Positions 35,763-44,256 of a DNA stretch of 64,000 nt are shown here, one piece after another. The position numbers were made by a program, and so were the translations under genes. Source of the DNA: Hoeflea prorocentri (GTDB taxonomy: Bacteria > Pseudomonadota > Alphaproteobacteria > Rhizobiales > Rhizobiaceae). The DNA lies in contig NZ_JAPJZI010000001.1 in NCBI RefSeq assembly GCF_027944115.1, forward strand, positions 2,418,001-2,482,000. The letters run 5' to 3'. Under the pieces are notes generated by a model, which had not been told where the DNA came from, did not search any database, and was given only the letters and a program-made list of their open reading frames with translations. Each line of letters opens with the position of its first letter. Position 1 is the stretch's first letter.

Positions 35763-36809
35763 ATGACCGACATTGCCAAAAAAATCGTGGAAATGATGAG
35801 CGAGCAGGGCGTTGCGGGCCTGCCACGCAATTACGAGCTGTTCTACGAGGCCGTAACAGGCACCAATCAGCAGCTCACAAAGGACCTTGCCAAACTTGGT
35901 CGCTCTGCAGATCAGAACGAGCTTGACGCGCTTGGCAAGAAGTACCTTGTCCATCACCACCGCCAGGGCTTCTTCGAAGATGCCCATGACCGGATGAGCG
36001 AGCAGATAAAGGGTGTGCTCAAGCTGTTGCGTGACGAACAGCAGTCTCTTCGGCAATATGGCCAAATACTGGATGACACGTCCGGCAAAATCACGGCCCC
36101 GAACCAGGGTAGCGGAGCGCTGCTCAGCCGGATTGTCAGCCTGCTTTCCGACGCAACCGGTTCGACCATCGATCACGGCAAGAAGGTTGTGAACTCGATG
36201 AACGAGAAGTCCGCTGAGATCACCAAGATCAACTCGGAACTGGAACGTTACAAGAAGCTGGCCAATACGGACCCCCTGACACAGCTGGCCAATCGGCGCG
36301 CTTTTGACTCCCACATTGCAGATGTGCAAGGCGACAGGAAAAACGCGATGTATTCCAGCCTGGTTTTTGCCGATATCGATCATTTCAAGCGTATCAACGA
36401 CAGTTTCGGACATATCGTCGGAGACAAGATCCTGTCCTATGTGGCGGGGATCATGCGAAAGGAAACCGGTGAGGATGCGTTCGTTGCCCGTATCGGTGGG
36501 GAAGAATTCGCCATTCTCATGCAAGGCACCACCGAGCAGGAAGCCTGCGACCTGGCGGAAAAGGTTCGTGCGGCCGTTGAGAGCAAGGAGTTCATCAACA
36601 ACAAGTCCGGCGTCAACTACGGGCCGGTTACCCTCTCACTCGGCATCTGCATGGGCTCGGAGGCGGACGACTCGGCAGATCTCTATCGCAAGACGGACCA
36701 GGCGCTTTATGCTTCGAAAAACAGCGGCCGCAATCGGGTGACGCGTTTTTCCGAAATCCCGGCAGGCAATGGCACCGCCTTCAAGGATTGGCTGCTTTAC
36801 CGGAAATGA
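35763..36809 (+). CDS. GGDEF-domain diguanylate cyclase
   Basis: A 348-residue protein. The N-terminal 160 residues are helical and lack membrane segments (LPRNYELFYEAVTGTNQQLT near the start), ending in a short coiled linker. The C-terminal GGDEF domain (about 170-335) has DPLTQLANRRAFD, FADIDHFKRINDSFGHIVGD and the active-site ARIGGEEFAIL. The RxxD inhibitory site expected five residues before GGEEF is absent, so product inhibition by c-di-GMP is unlikely. It should make c-di-GMP in the cytosol. No strong Shine-Dalgarno precedes the ATG. It converges with the glutamine-synthetase-like gene. Confidence 0.9.
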   Translation: MTDIAKKIVEMMSEQGVAGLPRNYELFYEAVTGTNQQLTKDLAKLGRSADQNELDALGKKYLVHHHRQGFFEDAHDRMSEQIKGVLKLLRDEQQSLRQYGQILDDTSGKITAPNQGSGALLSRIVSLLSDATGSTIDHGKKVVNSMNEKSAEITKINSELERYKKLANTDPLTQLANRRAFDSHIADVQGDRKNAMYSSLVFADIDHFKRINDSFGHIVGDKILSYVAGIMRKETGEDAFVARIGGEEFAILMQGTTEQEACDLAEKVRAAVESKEFINNKSGVNYGPVTLSLGICMGSEADDSADLYRKTDQALYASKNSGRNRVTRFSEIPAGNGTAFKDWLLYRK

Positions 36810-36845
36810 CACGGCGTCAATGAATGCGACCGGTACGCCGCGCCA

Positions 36846-38174
36846 TCAGTAGACAGCGGCATATCTGGCGCATATCTCATCATCCGAAAGGTCCTGCATC
36901 AATTCGACCTCGCAGCGTTTGTGACGCAGATATGTGTCGACAAGCACGTCCCCGAACGCGCTGCGCGCCCAGTCACTGGATTCCAGACCGTCCAGCGCTT
37001 CTGCCAGCGAGCCCGGCAGCCGGCTCACCGAGATTTCGAAAAGCTCCGCCTCCCCTGCCTCGGTCAGGTCCATGCCGGTTGCCTGGGGCGGCTGCAAAGC
37101 CTCATCAAGGCCGCTCGTCCCGGCTCTGACTATGGCCGCCAAGAGAAGATAGGGGCTCGCGGCGGCGTCCGACGCGCGATACTCGAAATGAAATTTTGCC
37201 GACACGTCTTCATCGGCGCCGGATTTGAAGACCGGGCAGATCCTTACCGCCGCTTCACGATCCTGAACACCGAGATTGTTGAACGCTGCACTCCAGCGGT
37301 GCGGGGTCAGGCGCATGTAGGAGGCAACGGAGGGCGCCGTCATGCACAGAAAGTCAGGCATGTATTTGAGAACTCCGGCAAGGAATGAACCCGCCTTGTC
37401 CGAAACGCCGTTCGGCCGTCGTGCATCGTGGTCCACGGGCTGCCCGTCGAGATCAAACAAGGAGAAATGAACATGAACGCCATTGCCGACCGTCTTGGGA
37501 TCGACAATCGGGGTAAAGCTCGCGCGTGCATCAAGACCAACCGCAACGGCTCTCGTGATTTCACGCAGGACAACCGCATCGTCAGCCGCGCGCAGGGCTT
37601 CATTGGGTTTGACTGTGACCTCGCACTGAGCGGGACCGAATTCCGGCGAAAATGTATCCGGCACAAGGCCGGCCCAGTTCAACGCATCCATCAGGCGGTT
37701 GGGAAAGGAGCCCAGTCGCCGCAAGGCTTCAAGCGAATAGCCAAGCCCCTCCTGACCTTCTGCACCCGAATAGTGAAACTCGTGTTCGAACGCGGCGCTT
37801 ACGGACAGGCCATGGGTCCGGCGCAGTGTTTCGACGGCGCTGGCGAGTTGGCCGCGCAGGCAGCATTCCCAACGCCGCTCGTCCAGCGTGAGAACGTTGC
37901 CCATGACAAAACACTCGTCCACACCGTATTGCGGGATTTTCAGATCCACGAGTGTGGAAAAGTCCGGCCTGAGGATCAGGTCGCCGAGAGCACCCCAGGG
38001 CGTGTCCGCAATCGGTCCGAGGCTAGTCTGGAACACATTCGTCGGGGTCCAGCCCACGCCGATGCTGCTGCGTTCCTCGCGGGCGCTGTGCGGCATCGCC
38101 TTGCCACGCAACTGGCCGGCGATATCGCTGGTGACCACCATTATGAGATCGGTATCCTTACGGCTTTCGGTCAT
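36846..38174 (-). CDS. Glutamine synthetase-like ligase (possible gamma-glutamyl-polyamine synthetase)
   Basis: A 442-residue member of the glutamine synthetase superfamily. Active-site motifs are kept: AAFEHEFHYSG near residue 128 (metal-binding glutamates), NGVHVHFSLFDLDG near residue 230, RLTPHRWSAAFNN and VQDREAAVRICP, and FEYRASDAAASPYLLLAA. It differs from housekeeping GlnA in the N-terminal domain (SDIAGQLRGKAMP) and lacks the adenylylation-site region. Such GlnA-like proteins often gamma-glutamylate polyamines or other amines. ATG 38174 with GGGAGAG upstream is preferred over an upstream start. No polyamine catabolic genes lie nearby, so the substrate is unknown. Confidence 0.8.
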   Translation of the reverse strand: MTESRKDTDLIMVVTSDIAGQLRGKAMPHSAREERSSIGVGWTPTNVFQTSLGPIADTPWGALGDLILRPDFSTLVDLKIPQYGVDECFVMGNVLTLDERRWECCLRGQLASAVETLRRTHGLSVSAAFEHEFHYSGAEGQEGLGYSLEALRRLGSFPNRLMDALNWAGLVPDTFSPEFGPAQCEVTVKPNEALRAADDAVVLREITRAVAVGLDARASFTPIVDPKTVGNGVHVHFSLFDLDGQPVDHDARRPNGVSDKAGSFLAGVLKYMPDFLCMTAPSVASYMRLTPHRWSAAFNNLGVQDREAAVRICPVFKSGADEDVSAKFHFEYRASDAAASPYLLLAAIVRAGTSGLDEALQPPQATGMDLTEAGEAELFEISVSRLPGSLAEALDGLESSDWARSAFGDVLVDTYLRHKRCEVELMQDLSDDEICARYAAVY

Positions 38175-38302
38175 TTGACGGCTCTCCCGGTATGATGGTG
38201 AGATTAGCCCCATCGTTGGTCCGGTCCAACCTTTTCCTTTTGCGCCAATGCGGAGCCATCAACGAATGGTGTCACCGGATCTGAGATCGCGGGCGAATTC
38301 GC

Positions 38303-38330
38303 TTGCATCACCGCAAAAAAGGCGTATAAG
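38303..38330 (+). promoter_or_regulatory. Promoter of the rpsF-rpsR-rplI operon
   Basis: TTGCAT (38303-38308) and TATAAG (38325-38330) are separated by 16 bp, in the intergenic region between the divergent glutamine-synthetase-like gene and rpsF. Transcription would start near 38337 and give a leader of about 220 nt that contains the two RNA structures listed next. Confidence 0.6.
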
Positions 38331-38370
38331 CGCGCTGTTCGAAACACCCGGTCACCTGGCTGGGGGCTGA

Positions 38371-38422
38371 ACGGAGGGCCGCCCGAAAGGGCGACAGGAA
38401 ATAAAGGTTTCCGGCCTCCCGT
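38371..38422 (+). ncRNA. Predicted three-way-junction RNA in the rpsF leader
   Basis: An outer stem of ten positions, 38371-38380 with 38413-38422 (one A-C mismatch and one G-U pair), encloses two hairpins: GCCC-GAAA-GGGC (38381-38392, a GNRA tetraloop) and GGAAA-TAAAGG-TTTCC (38397-38412). Both hairpins abut the outer stem, leaving only a four-base GACA linker, which gives a compact three-way junction. It lies about 35 nt downstream of the predicted start of transcription and 135 nt before the rpsF ATG. I do not know a named RNA family for it. The pairing is read by eye, not computed. Confidence 0.5.
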
Positions 38423-38452
38423 GTCTCCGCTCTCGACCGTCTCGAATTCAAC

Positions 38453-38546
38453 GCCTTTCCTGCAGACCGTACACCGGTCCCAGAGGGTTGTTGAGGCTTA
38501 GCCGCCGGTATCCGTGGTGTTGGAACGAAGACAGACCAGGAAAGGC
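38453..38546 (+). promoter_or_regulatory. Autoregulatory-type S6:S18 leader that pairs with the rpsF Shine-Dalgarno
   Basis: GCCTTTCCTG (38453-38462) is perfectly complementary over ten bases to CAGGAAAGGC (38537-38546), which contains the rpsF ribosome-binding site. The closed loop contains ACACC/GGTGT pairing (38471-38475 with 38516-38520), a GGC-TTA-GCC hairpin (38495-38503) and CCG-containing unpaired segments. Leaders upstream of rpsF in many bacteria bind the S6:S18 complex through a CCG-containing internal loop; this element fits that known type. Repression would follow when S6:S18 stabilises the stem over the ribosome-binding site. Confidence 0.68.
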
Positions 38547-38556
38547 AAGCTGAATC

Positions 38557-38943
38557 ATGGCTTTATACGAACATGTGTTTCTTGCCCGGCAGGACGTTTC
38601 CAGCCAGCAGGTCGAGGCCCTTGTTGAGCAGTTCAAGGGAATTCTCGAAGCAAATGGCGGATCGGTCGGGCGCGTTGAGAACTGGGGACTGAAATCCCTG
38701 TCTTACCGCATGAACAAAAACCGCAAAGCGCATTACACGCTGATGGACATCGATGCTCCGTCCGCCGCCGTGCAGGAAATGGAACGGCAGATGCGCATCA
38801 ACGAAGACATCCTGCGCTACATGACCATCCGTGTCGACGAGCACGAAGAAGGCCCTTCGGTCATGATGCAGAAACGCGATGACCGCCCGCGCCGTGGCGA
38901 CCGTGACGACCGCCCGCGCCGTCTGCGTGAAGATCGCAGTTAG
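38557..38943 (+). CDS. rpsF: 30S ribosomal protein S6
   Basis: A 128-residue protein starting [20 protein letters not shown], with [20 protein letters not shown] near residue 44 and [20 protein letters not shown] near residue 70, all conserved in S6. The C-terminal 30 residues are an Arg/Asp-rich tail ([14 protein letters not shown]), common in alphaproteobacteria and likely disordered. AGGAAAGG ten bases before the ATG is the ribosome-binding site and is held in the leader stem. S6 binds 16S rRNA with S18, encoded next. Confidence 0.97.
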   Translation: MALYEHVFLARQDVSSQQVEALVEQFKGILEANGGSVGRVENWGLKSLSYRMNKNRKAHYTLMDIDAPSAAVQEMERQMRINEDILRYMTIRVDEHEEGPSVMMQKRDDRPRRGDRDDRPRRLREDRS

Positions 38944-38954
38944 GGAGAACAGCA

Positions 38955-39203
38955 ATGGTTGATATCAATCAGATCCCGACGCGGCGTCCGTTCCATCGCC
39001 GCCGCAAGACTTGCCCCTTCTCCGGCGCCAATGCGCCGAAGATCGACTACAAGGACGTACGCCTTTTGCAGCGCTACGTTTCGGAACGCGGCAAGATCGT
39101 TCCGTCCCGCATCACAGCGGTCAGCCAGAAGAAACAACGTGAACTGGCCAAGGCCATCAAACGTGCCCGTTTCCTCGGCCTGCTGCCCTATCTGGTCAAG
39201 TAA
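38955..39203 (+). CDS. rpsR: 30S ribosomal protein S18
   Basis: An 82-residue basic protein beginning [20 protein letters not shown], with the core [20 protein letters not shown] and the C-terminal [12 protein letters not shown] typical of S18. It follows rpsF by 11 bp with GGGAGAA upstream, fitting coordinated synthesis of the S6:S18 pair. Confidence 0.97.
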   Translation: MVDINQIPTRRPFHRRRKTCPFSGANAPKIDYKDVRLLQRYVSERGKIVPSRITAVSQKKQRELAKAIKRARFLGLLPYLVK

Positions 39204-39218
39204 AGGCCTGAACCTTTA

Positions 39219-39239
39219 GTGGCCGGATGTTCCGGCCAC
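39219..39239 (+). other. Hairpin between rpsR and the DUF2232 gene
   Basis: A perfect 9-bp stem GTGGCCGGA/TCCGGCCAC with a three-base loop, 16 bp after the rpsR stop. No T-run follows on the plus strand, so it is more likely a processing or stability element than a terminator. The remaining 108 bp to the next gene hold nothing else that I recognise. Confidence 0.45.
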
Positions 39240-39347
39240 AGCCCGCCGTGATGGGCACGGTGCGGACACGAAAAACCCCGAGTTGGGGCGAAACGGCAAA
39301 CGGGCCGGAACGCCTCTAACTGCTTCGATGAGCAGGACAGCGCTTAA

Positions 39348-40328
39348 ATGAACAGCTCTACGCAGTCACTGATCGTCGGCATTGTCGCCGGACTTGCCTC
39401 TGCCCTTCTCGTTATGGGTTCGGGTTCCATGTCCGCGCTTTCCGTCATGCTGTCAGCCGCCGCGGTTTTGCCCGTGCTGATTGCAGGGCTTGGCTGGTCA
39501 AACCTCGCAGGTGCCGCTGCCGCAGCGACGGGCACTCTTGTCATCGCCGCCGCACTTTCACCGCTCGCCGCCGCGATGGTTGCGGTGACGACACTGGCTC
39601 CGGCTGCATGGATTGCTCATCTGTCAAACCTTGCGCGGCCGGCCGAGGAACTTGGCGGGCCGCAAGGCAAGCTTGCGTGGTATCCGCTGTCGGACATCAT
39701 GCTGCATATCTGCGGACTTGTGTCGGCATCGGTAATCATCGTCGGCTACGCGGTGGGCTATGGCGAGGCCCTTGTGTCCGAGATTGTCGACAGTGTGGTC
39801 ACAGTACTCGACGAACAGAATCCAGAGATACAGTTCGACAAAACCCGCATGCTTGAAATGATCACCCCCGTGACTCGGGTGTTGCCGGCCTTGCATGCTT
39901 TTTTATGGGTCATCATCCTTTTCACCGCCTGGTATATCGCATGCGGCATCGCCCGGCTCTCCGGGCGCGCCAAGCGGCCCGCGGATGTCATCCCGACAGG
40001 TCTGCGCATGTCGCGGCTGGGCCTCTTGATATTCGGCGCCGGTCTGGCGCTCAGCTTTGCCGGCGGCAAAATCGGCCTCGTGGGCTCGGTTATCTCCGGC
40101 GCCTTTGCCGGCGGCTTCATGCTGGCCGGCCTTGCCATGCTGCACCACCGGGTCATGAACCGCGCCTGGAAGTTCGCGGCGCTGTGGATGACCTACACCG
40201 CCATAATCTTTTTGTTTCCGCTGCCGCTGATTGTTTTCCTCTTTGCAGGACTTTTCGAGACCGCGCGCACGGCCCCCTTATCCACGTCCGGCCCAGGGCC
40301 GGACAATTCCAACGATCAAACGAACTGA
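39348..40328 (+). CDS. DUF2232-family polytopic membrane protein
   Basis: A 326-residue protein with about eight hydrophobic helices: VGIVAGLASALLVMGSGSMS and the following segments at the N-terminus, and a clear helix AWKFAALWMTYTAIIFLFPL near residue 270. Proteins of this kind sit between rpsR and rplI in Rhizobiales genomes and belong, as I recall, to the DUF2232 group (YybS-like). The function is unknown. The ATG start fits the family. rplI begins 22 bp downstream, so the genes share one transcript. Confidence 0.8.
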   Translation: MNSSTQSLIVGIVAGLASALLVMGSGSMSALSVMLSAAAVLPVLIAGLGWSNLAGAAAAATGTLVIAAALSPLAAAMVAVTTLAPAAWIAHLSNLARPAEELGGPQGKLAWYPLSDIMLHICGLVSASVIIVGYAVGYGEALVSEIVDSVVTVLDEQNPEIQFDKTRMLEMITPVTRVLPALHAFLWVIILFTAWYIACGIARLSGRAKRPADVIPTGLRMSRLGLLIFGAGLALSFAGGKIGLVGSVISGAFAGGFMLAGLAMLHHRVMNRAWKFAALWMTYTAIIFLFPLPLIVFLFAGLFETARTAPLSTSGPGPDNSNDQTN

Positions 40329-40350
40329 CGAAATCTGAAAGGAAACCCCG

Positions 40351-41040
40351 ATGGATGTCATTCTTCTCGAACGCGTAGCAAAGCTCGGGCAGATGGGCGA
40401 TGTCGTGAAAGTACGCGACGGATATGCCCGCAACTACCTGCTGCCCAAGGGTAAGGCGCTGCGCGCCAATGATGCCAACAAGGCACGTTTTGAAAGCGAA
40501 CGCACCCAGCTTGAGGCACGAAACCTGGAGCGCCGCGGCGAAGCCCAGCAGATCGCCGACAAGCTTGACGGCAAGTCCTTCATCGTCGTGCGCGCCGCCG
40601 GCGAAACGGGTCAGCTCTACGGTTCGGTCGCCGCGCGCGACGTCGTCACCATTCTTGAGGAAGAAGGTTTCTCGATCGGCCGCAGTCAGGTGGAGCTTCG
40701 CACGCCCATCAAGGCGATCGGAATGCACGAAGTCATCATCTCGCTTCATGCCGAGGTCGAGGTCAAGGTTGAGCTCAACGTTGCCCGTTCGGCCGATGAA
40801 GCCGAACGCCAGGCCAAGGGCGAGGATCTGACATCGGCCGATGCCATCTACGGCACGGACGAAGAAGAGGAAGTGCAGGCAGAGGACATGTTCGAGGAAG
40901 GTGTCGAATTCGATACGGCGGAATCAGACGCTGCCGAAGAGACTGAGGCGGAAGCAGAAGCGGTTGCGGAGGAAGACGCCACCGCAGACGCCGGCGCGGA
41001 GCCAGTTGAGACGGCTGAGGCGGAAGAGCCCAAGGCTTAA
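40351..41040 (+). CDS. rplI: 50S ribosomal protein L9 with long acidic C-terminal extension
   Basis: Residues 1-148 are a normal L9: [20 protein letters not shown], the [18 protein letters not shown] motif, and the C-domain [21 protein letters not shown] further 80 residues, rich in Glu, Asp and Ala, follow (for example [16 protein letters not shown]), roughly half again the size of E. coli L9. Acidic tails on L9 are common in Rhizobiales, though this one is long. GAAAGGAAACC precedes the start. A strong terminator at 41063-41092 ends the operon. Confidence 0.95.
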   Translation: MDVILLERVAKLGQMGDVVKVRDGYARNYLLPKGKALRANDANKARFESERTQLEARNLERRGEAQQIADKLDGKSFIVVRAAGETGQLYGSVAARDVVTILEEEGFSIGRSQVELRTPIKAIGMHEVIISLHAEVEVKVELNVARSADEAERQAKGEDLTSADAIYGTDEEEEVQAEDMFEEGVEFDTAESDAAEETEAEAEAVAEEDATADAGAEPVETAEAEEPKA

Positions 41041-41062
41041 AAGAAGCAGCCATCGAAAACAG

Positions 41063-41092
41063 AAAGCCCGGCCCTTGCGCCGGGCTTTTTTT
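41063..41092 (+). terminator. Intrinsic terminator of the rpsF-rplI operon
   Basis: A 10-bp stem AAAGCCCGGC/GCCGGGCTTT with a six-base loop (CCTTGC), followed by a T-run of seven. It lies 23 bp after the rplI stop and is a textbook rho-independent terminator. Confidence 0.93.
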
Positions 41093-41258
41093 CTAGCTGC
41101 CGCGTCCAAAAGCGGCTCGGCGACCAGGGGAGCGCATATTCAAACGGATCACTCAAAACCTGACCGGGACACATGCGGCTGGACTATTGGGCAAAGGCTG
41201 CTAAACTTTTCGTGAAGACGGAAAGCTCTGTTAGTCTTGGTACTTTGAGGTTTTCACC

Positions 41259-42533
41259 GTGAACCGTTTTCTTGCGCATCTTGTACGCAAGCTCATTAAA
41301 ACCGGCGATCTGACTGTTACGTCCGCCGACGGTACCAAGCTGCGCCTTGGCGATGGTACAGGTTCACCCGTCCATCTCCGTTTTAAGACTGCAGAGGCCG
41401 AACGGGCCGTGGCGCTCGATCCCAATCTGAAGCTCGGCGAGTGCTATATGGATGGCGATTTCGAGCTTGAGGACGGCAGCATCTACCAGTTTCTCGAGCT
41501 GGTTTTCAAAAATGTCCGCCGGCATAAATCGACCCCGGCCCGGTGGGTCAAGGCGCTGGAGCACCTGCGCCGCATCCCGGCGCATCTTCTGGAATGGAAT
41601 ACGCTTCGCCGTTCGCGCTCCAATGTCCAGCATCACTACGATCTTTCGGGTGAACTTTACGACCTCTTTCTCGATCCGGACCGGCAATATTCCTGTGCCT
41701 ATTTCGAGGACCCCTCGGTAGACCTGGAACATGCACAACTCGCCAAGAAGCGCCTTATCTCCTCGAAACTGATCATGGATCGCGAGGGGCTGCGTGTTCT
41801 CGATATCGGCTCGGGATGGGGTGGCATGGGCCTGCATCTGGCCAGTCAGTTCAATGCCAAGGTAACGGGCGTCACACTGTCAGACGAGCAACATGCCATA
41901 TCGACCCAACGTGCCCGCGAGGACGGATTTGCCGGTCAGGTTGAGTTCAGACTGCTGGATTACCGCAAACTTCATCAGAGCTTTGACCGGATCGTTTCGG
42001 TGGGCATGTTCGAGCATGTCGGACGCAGGCATTACTCAACCTACTTCAACAAATGCGCCGAAATGCTGGATGAAGACGGCGTGATGCTTTTGCACACGAT
42101 CGGCCAGTCCGAGCCGCCGACCCCGACCAATCCGTTCATCAAGAAGCATATTTTTCCGGGCGGATATATACCGTCACTGTCGGAAATGCTGCCCCCCATT
42201 GAGCGATCCGGTCTTGTTGTCACCGATATTGAAGTCCTGCGCATTCATTACGCGGAAACGCTCAAAGCCTGGCGGACAAATTTCCTTGAAAACTGGGACA
42301 AGGCGAAAGAGCTCTATGACGAGCGGTTCTGCCGCATGTGGGAATTCTATCTCGCCGGTTCTGAGATCGCCTTCCGTTGGCAGGACCTGGTCGTCTTTCA
42401 GATACAGCTCGCCCACAGGCCCGATGCGGTTCCCCTCACCCGCGACTATATCGGCAGGAACGAGCATGCACCGCACCGGGCCAAGAAGGCGAGCGAATCA
42501 GCGCGCAAGAAACGCCGGGCTGCGGCCAAGTAA
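41259..42533 (+). CDS. cfa: Cyclopropane-fatty-acyl-phospholipid synthase family protein
   Basis: A 424-residue SAM-dependent enzyme that adds a methylene bridge to unsaturated acyl chains of membrane lipids. It has the N-terminal lipid-binding part, then NVQHHYDLSGELYDLFLDPD near residue 123, YSCAYFEDPS, SAM motif I VLDIGSGWGGMGLHLA near residue 182, and EHVGRRHYSTYF near residue 252. The Lys/Arg-rich C-terminal tail is unremarkable. The start codon is GTG with GAGG eight bases upstream. It stands alone between the rplI terminator and dnaB. Confidence 0.92.
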   Translation: MNRFLAHLVRKLIKTGDLTVTSADGTKLRLGDGTGSPVHLRFKTAEAERAVALDPNLKLGECYMDGDFELEDGSIYQFLELVFKNVRRHKSTPARWVKALEHLRRIPAHLLEWNTLRRSRSNVQHHYDLSGELYDLFLDPDRQYSCAYFEDPSVDLEHAQLAKKRLISSKLIMDREGLRVLDIGSGWGGMGLHLASQFNAKVTGVTLSDEQHAISTQRAREDGFAGQVEFRLLDYRKLHQSFDRIVSVGMFEHVGRRHYSTYFNKCAEMLDEDGVMLLHTIGQSEPPTPTNPFIKKHIFPGGYIPSLSEMLPPIERSGLVVTDIEVLRIHYAETLKAWRTNFLENWDKAKELYDERFCRMWEFYLAGSEIAFRWQDLVVFQIQLAHRPDAVPLTRDYIGRNEHAPHRAKKASESARKKRRAAAK

Positions 42534-42715
42534 GTTCGACTGCGCAACTTGATTCGTGTTCGGAAGTCAAACAGAATCAGATAGTATTCCCCTTTCCACA
42601 TTTCGCTTGTGGAGATTGAGCATGGTCGCGCGTTTTGCGCGCGCATCGTTTGCGATGGCGTTATACATGCCCGGCGCGCAAGCGCGCTGAGGGGATTCAA
42701 TACAGAAAGCAGGCG

Positions 42716-44242
42716 ATGAGCGATCCGGCACGCCCGATTGGCGATTCTGACAGCAATGATGGCGGCGGGCTCTACCGCGAGGCGCCGGGCAATATCGAGG
42801 CCGAACAGGCGCTGCTCGGCGCGATCCTCGTCAATAATGACGCCTATTACCGGGTGTCGGATTTCCTCAAGCCCCAGCATCTGCATGAGCCGCTGCACCG
42901 CAAGATCTTCGAGGTGGCTGGCGACATCATTCGCATGGGCAAGACGGCCAACCCGGTCACGATAAAGACCTTCCTGCCGGCGGATGAAAAGGTGGGTGAC
43001 ATGACCGTCGCCCAGTATCTGGCGCGTCTTGCCGCCGAAGCCGTGACGATCATCAACGCGGAAGACTACGGTCGCGCGATCTACGATCTCGCGCTACGCC
43101 GGTCACTGATCACCATCGGCGAGGACATGGTCAATATCGCCTTTGACGCGCCGCTTGATATGCCGCCGCAGAATCAGATCGAGGACGCAGAAAGGCGGCT
43201 TTTCGAGCTTGCCGAAACCGGGCGTTACGATGGCGGCTTCCAGTCGTTCAACGATGCGGTTGCGCTCGCCATCGACATGGCCGGCGCCGCCTATCAACGG
43301 GACGGCGGGCTTTCGGGCATATCCACCGGCATCTCGCAACTCGACCTGCGCATGGGTGGGCTGCAGCAGTCCGACCTGATCATTCTTGCCGGCCGTCCGG
43401 GCATGGGAAAGACATCGCTGGCGACGAACATCGCCTATAATATTGCCAAGGCCTATCAGCCGGAGGTTCAGGCGGACGGCACGACCAAGGCGGTCAATGG
43501 CGGGGTTGTGGGCTTTTATTCGCTGGAAATGTCGTCTGAACAGCTGGCGACCCGCATCATTTCCGAACAGACGGAAATATCGTCCTCCAAAATCCGTCGC
43601 GGCGAGATTTCCGAGGCGGATTTCGAGCTGCTGGTCGGCTGCTCGCAGGAAATGCAGAAGATTCCCTTCTATATCGACCAGACGGGCGGCATCTCCATCG
43701 CCCAGTTGGCGGCCCGGGCGCGGCGGCTCAAGCGCCAGCGCGGCCTGGATCTGCTTGTCGTGGACTATGTTCAGCTCATGACCGGCTCAAAAAAAGCCGG
43801 CGACAACCGGGTGCAGGAAATCACCGAAATCACCACCGGTCTGAAAGCGTTGGCGAAAGAACTCAATGTGCCGATCGTCGCGCTTTCACAGCTTTCGCGC
43901 CAGGTCGAAAACCGCGACGACAAGCGGCCGCAGCTCTCGGACCTTCGCGAATCCGGCTCGATCGAGCAGGACGCCGACGTTGTGCTCTTCGTCTATCGCG
44001 AGGAGTATTACGTCAAGAATACCGAGCCGCGCCGCACGCCCGAAGAGGTCGCCGGCGACATCAAGACCGAAGAATATCTGCGCTGGGAAGAAAAGATGGT
44101 CAAGGTGCGCGGCATGGCCGATGTCATTGTCGCCAAACAGCGCCACGGTCCAACCGGAACCGTTACGCTGGGCTTCCAGGCCGAATTTACCCGCTTTTCC
44201 GACCTTGCGGACAATTCCTACCTGCAATACAGCCAAGAGTGA
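42716..44242 (+). CDS. dnaB: Replicative DNA helicase
   Basis: A 508-residue DnaB. The N-terminal domain has GNIEAEQALLGAILVNNDAY near residue 24; the RecA-like domain has Walker A ILAGRPGMGKTSLATN near residue 222, FYSLEMSSEQLATRIISEQ, and the Walker B VVDYVQLMTG near residue 353. No intein is present. ATG 42716 is preferred over an upstream in-frame start because the conserved N-terminus begins here. It is followed 14 bp later by alr, as in many Rhizobiales. Confidence 0.96.
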   Translation: MSDPARPIGDSDSNDGGGLYREAPGNIEAEQALLGAILVNNDAYYRVSDFLKPQHLHEPLHRKIFEVAGDIIRMGKTANPVTIKTFLPADEKVGDMTVAQYLARLAAEAVTIINAEDYGRAIYDLALRRSLITIGEDMVNIAFDAPLDMPPQNQIEDAERRLFELAETGRYDGGFQSFNDAVALAIDMAGAAYQRDGGLSGISTGISQLDLRMGGLQQSDLIILAGRPGMGKTSLATNIAYNIAKAYQPEVQADGTTKAVNGGVVGFYSLEMSSEQLATRIISEQTEISSSKIRRGEISEADFELLVGCSQEMQKIPFYIDQTGGISIAQLAARARRLKRQRGLDLLVVDYVQLMTGSKKAGDNRVQEITEITTGLKALAKELNVPIVALSQLSRQVENRDDKRPQLSDLRESGSIEQDADVVLFVYREEYYVKNTEPRRTPEEVAGDIKTEEYLRWEEKMVKVRGMADVIVAKQRHGPTGTVTLGFQAEFTRFSDLADNSYLQYSQE

Positions 44243-44256
44243 CGTAAACAGCAGAA

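Noticed and set aside
39274-39294. CCCC-GAGTT-GGGG hairpin followed by a T-run on the minus strand
   Set aside because: It would terminate minus-strand transcription, but no minus-strand gene ends here; the stem is only 4 bp.
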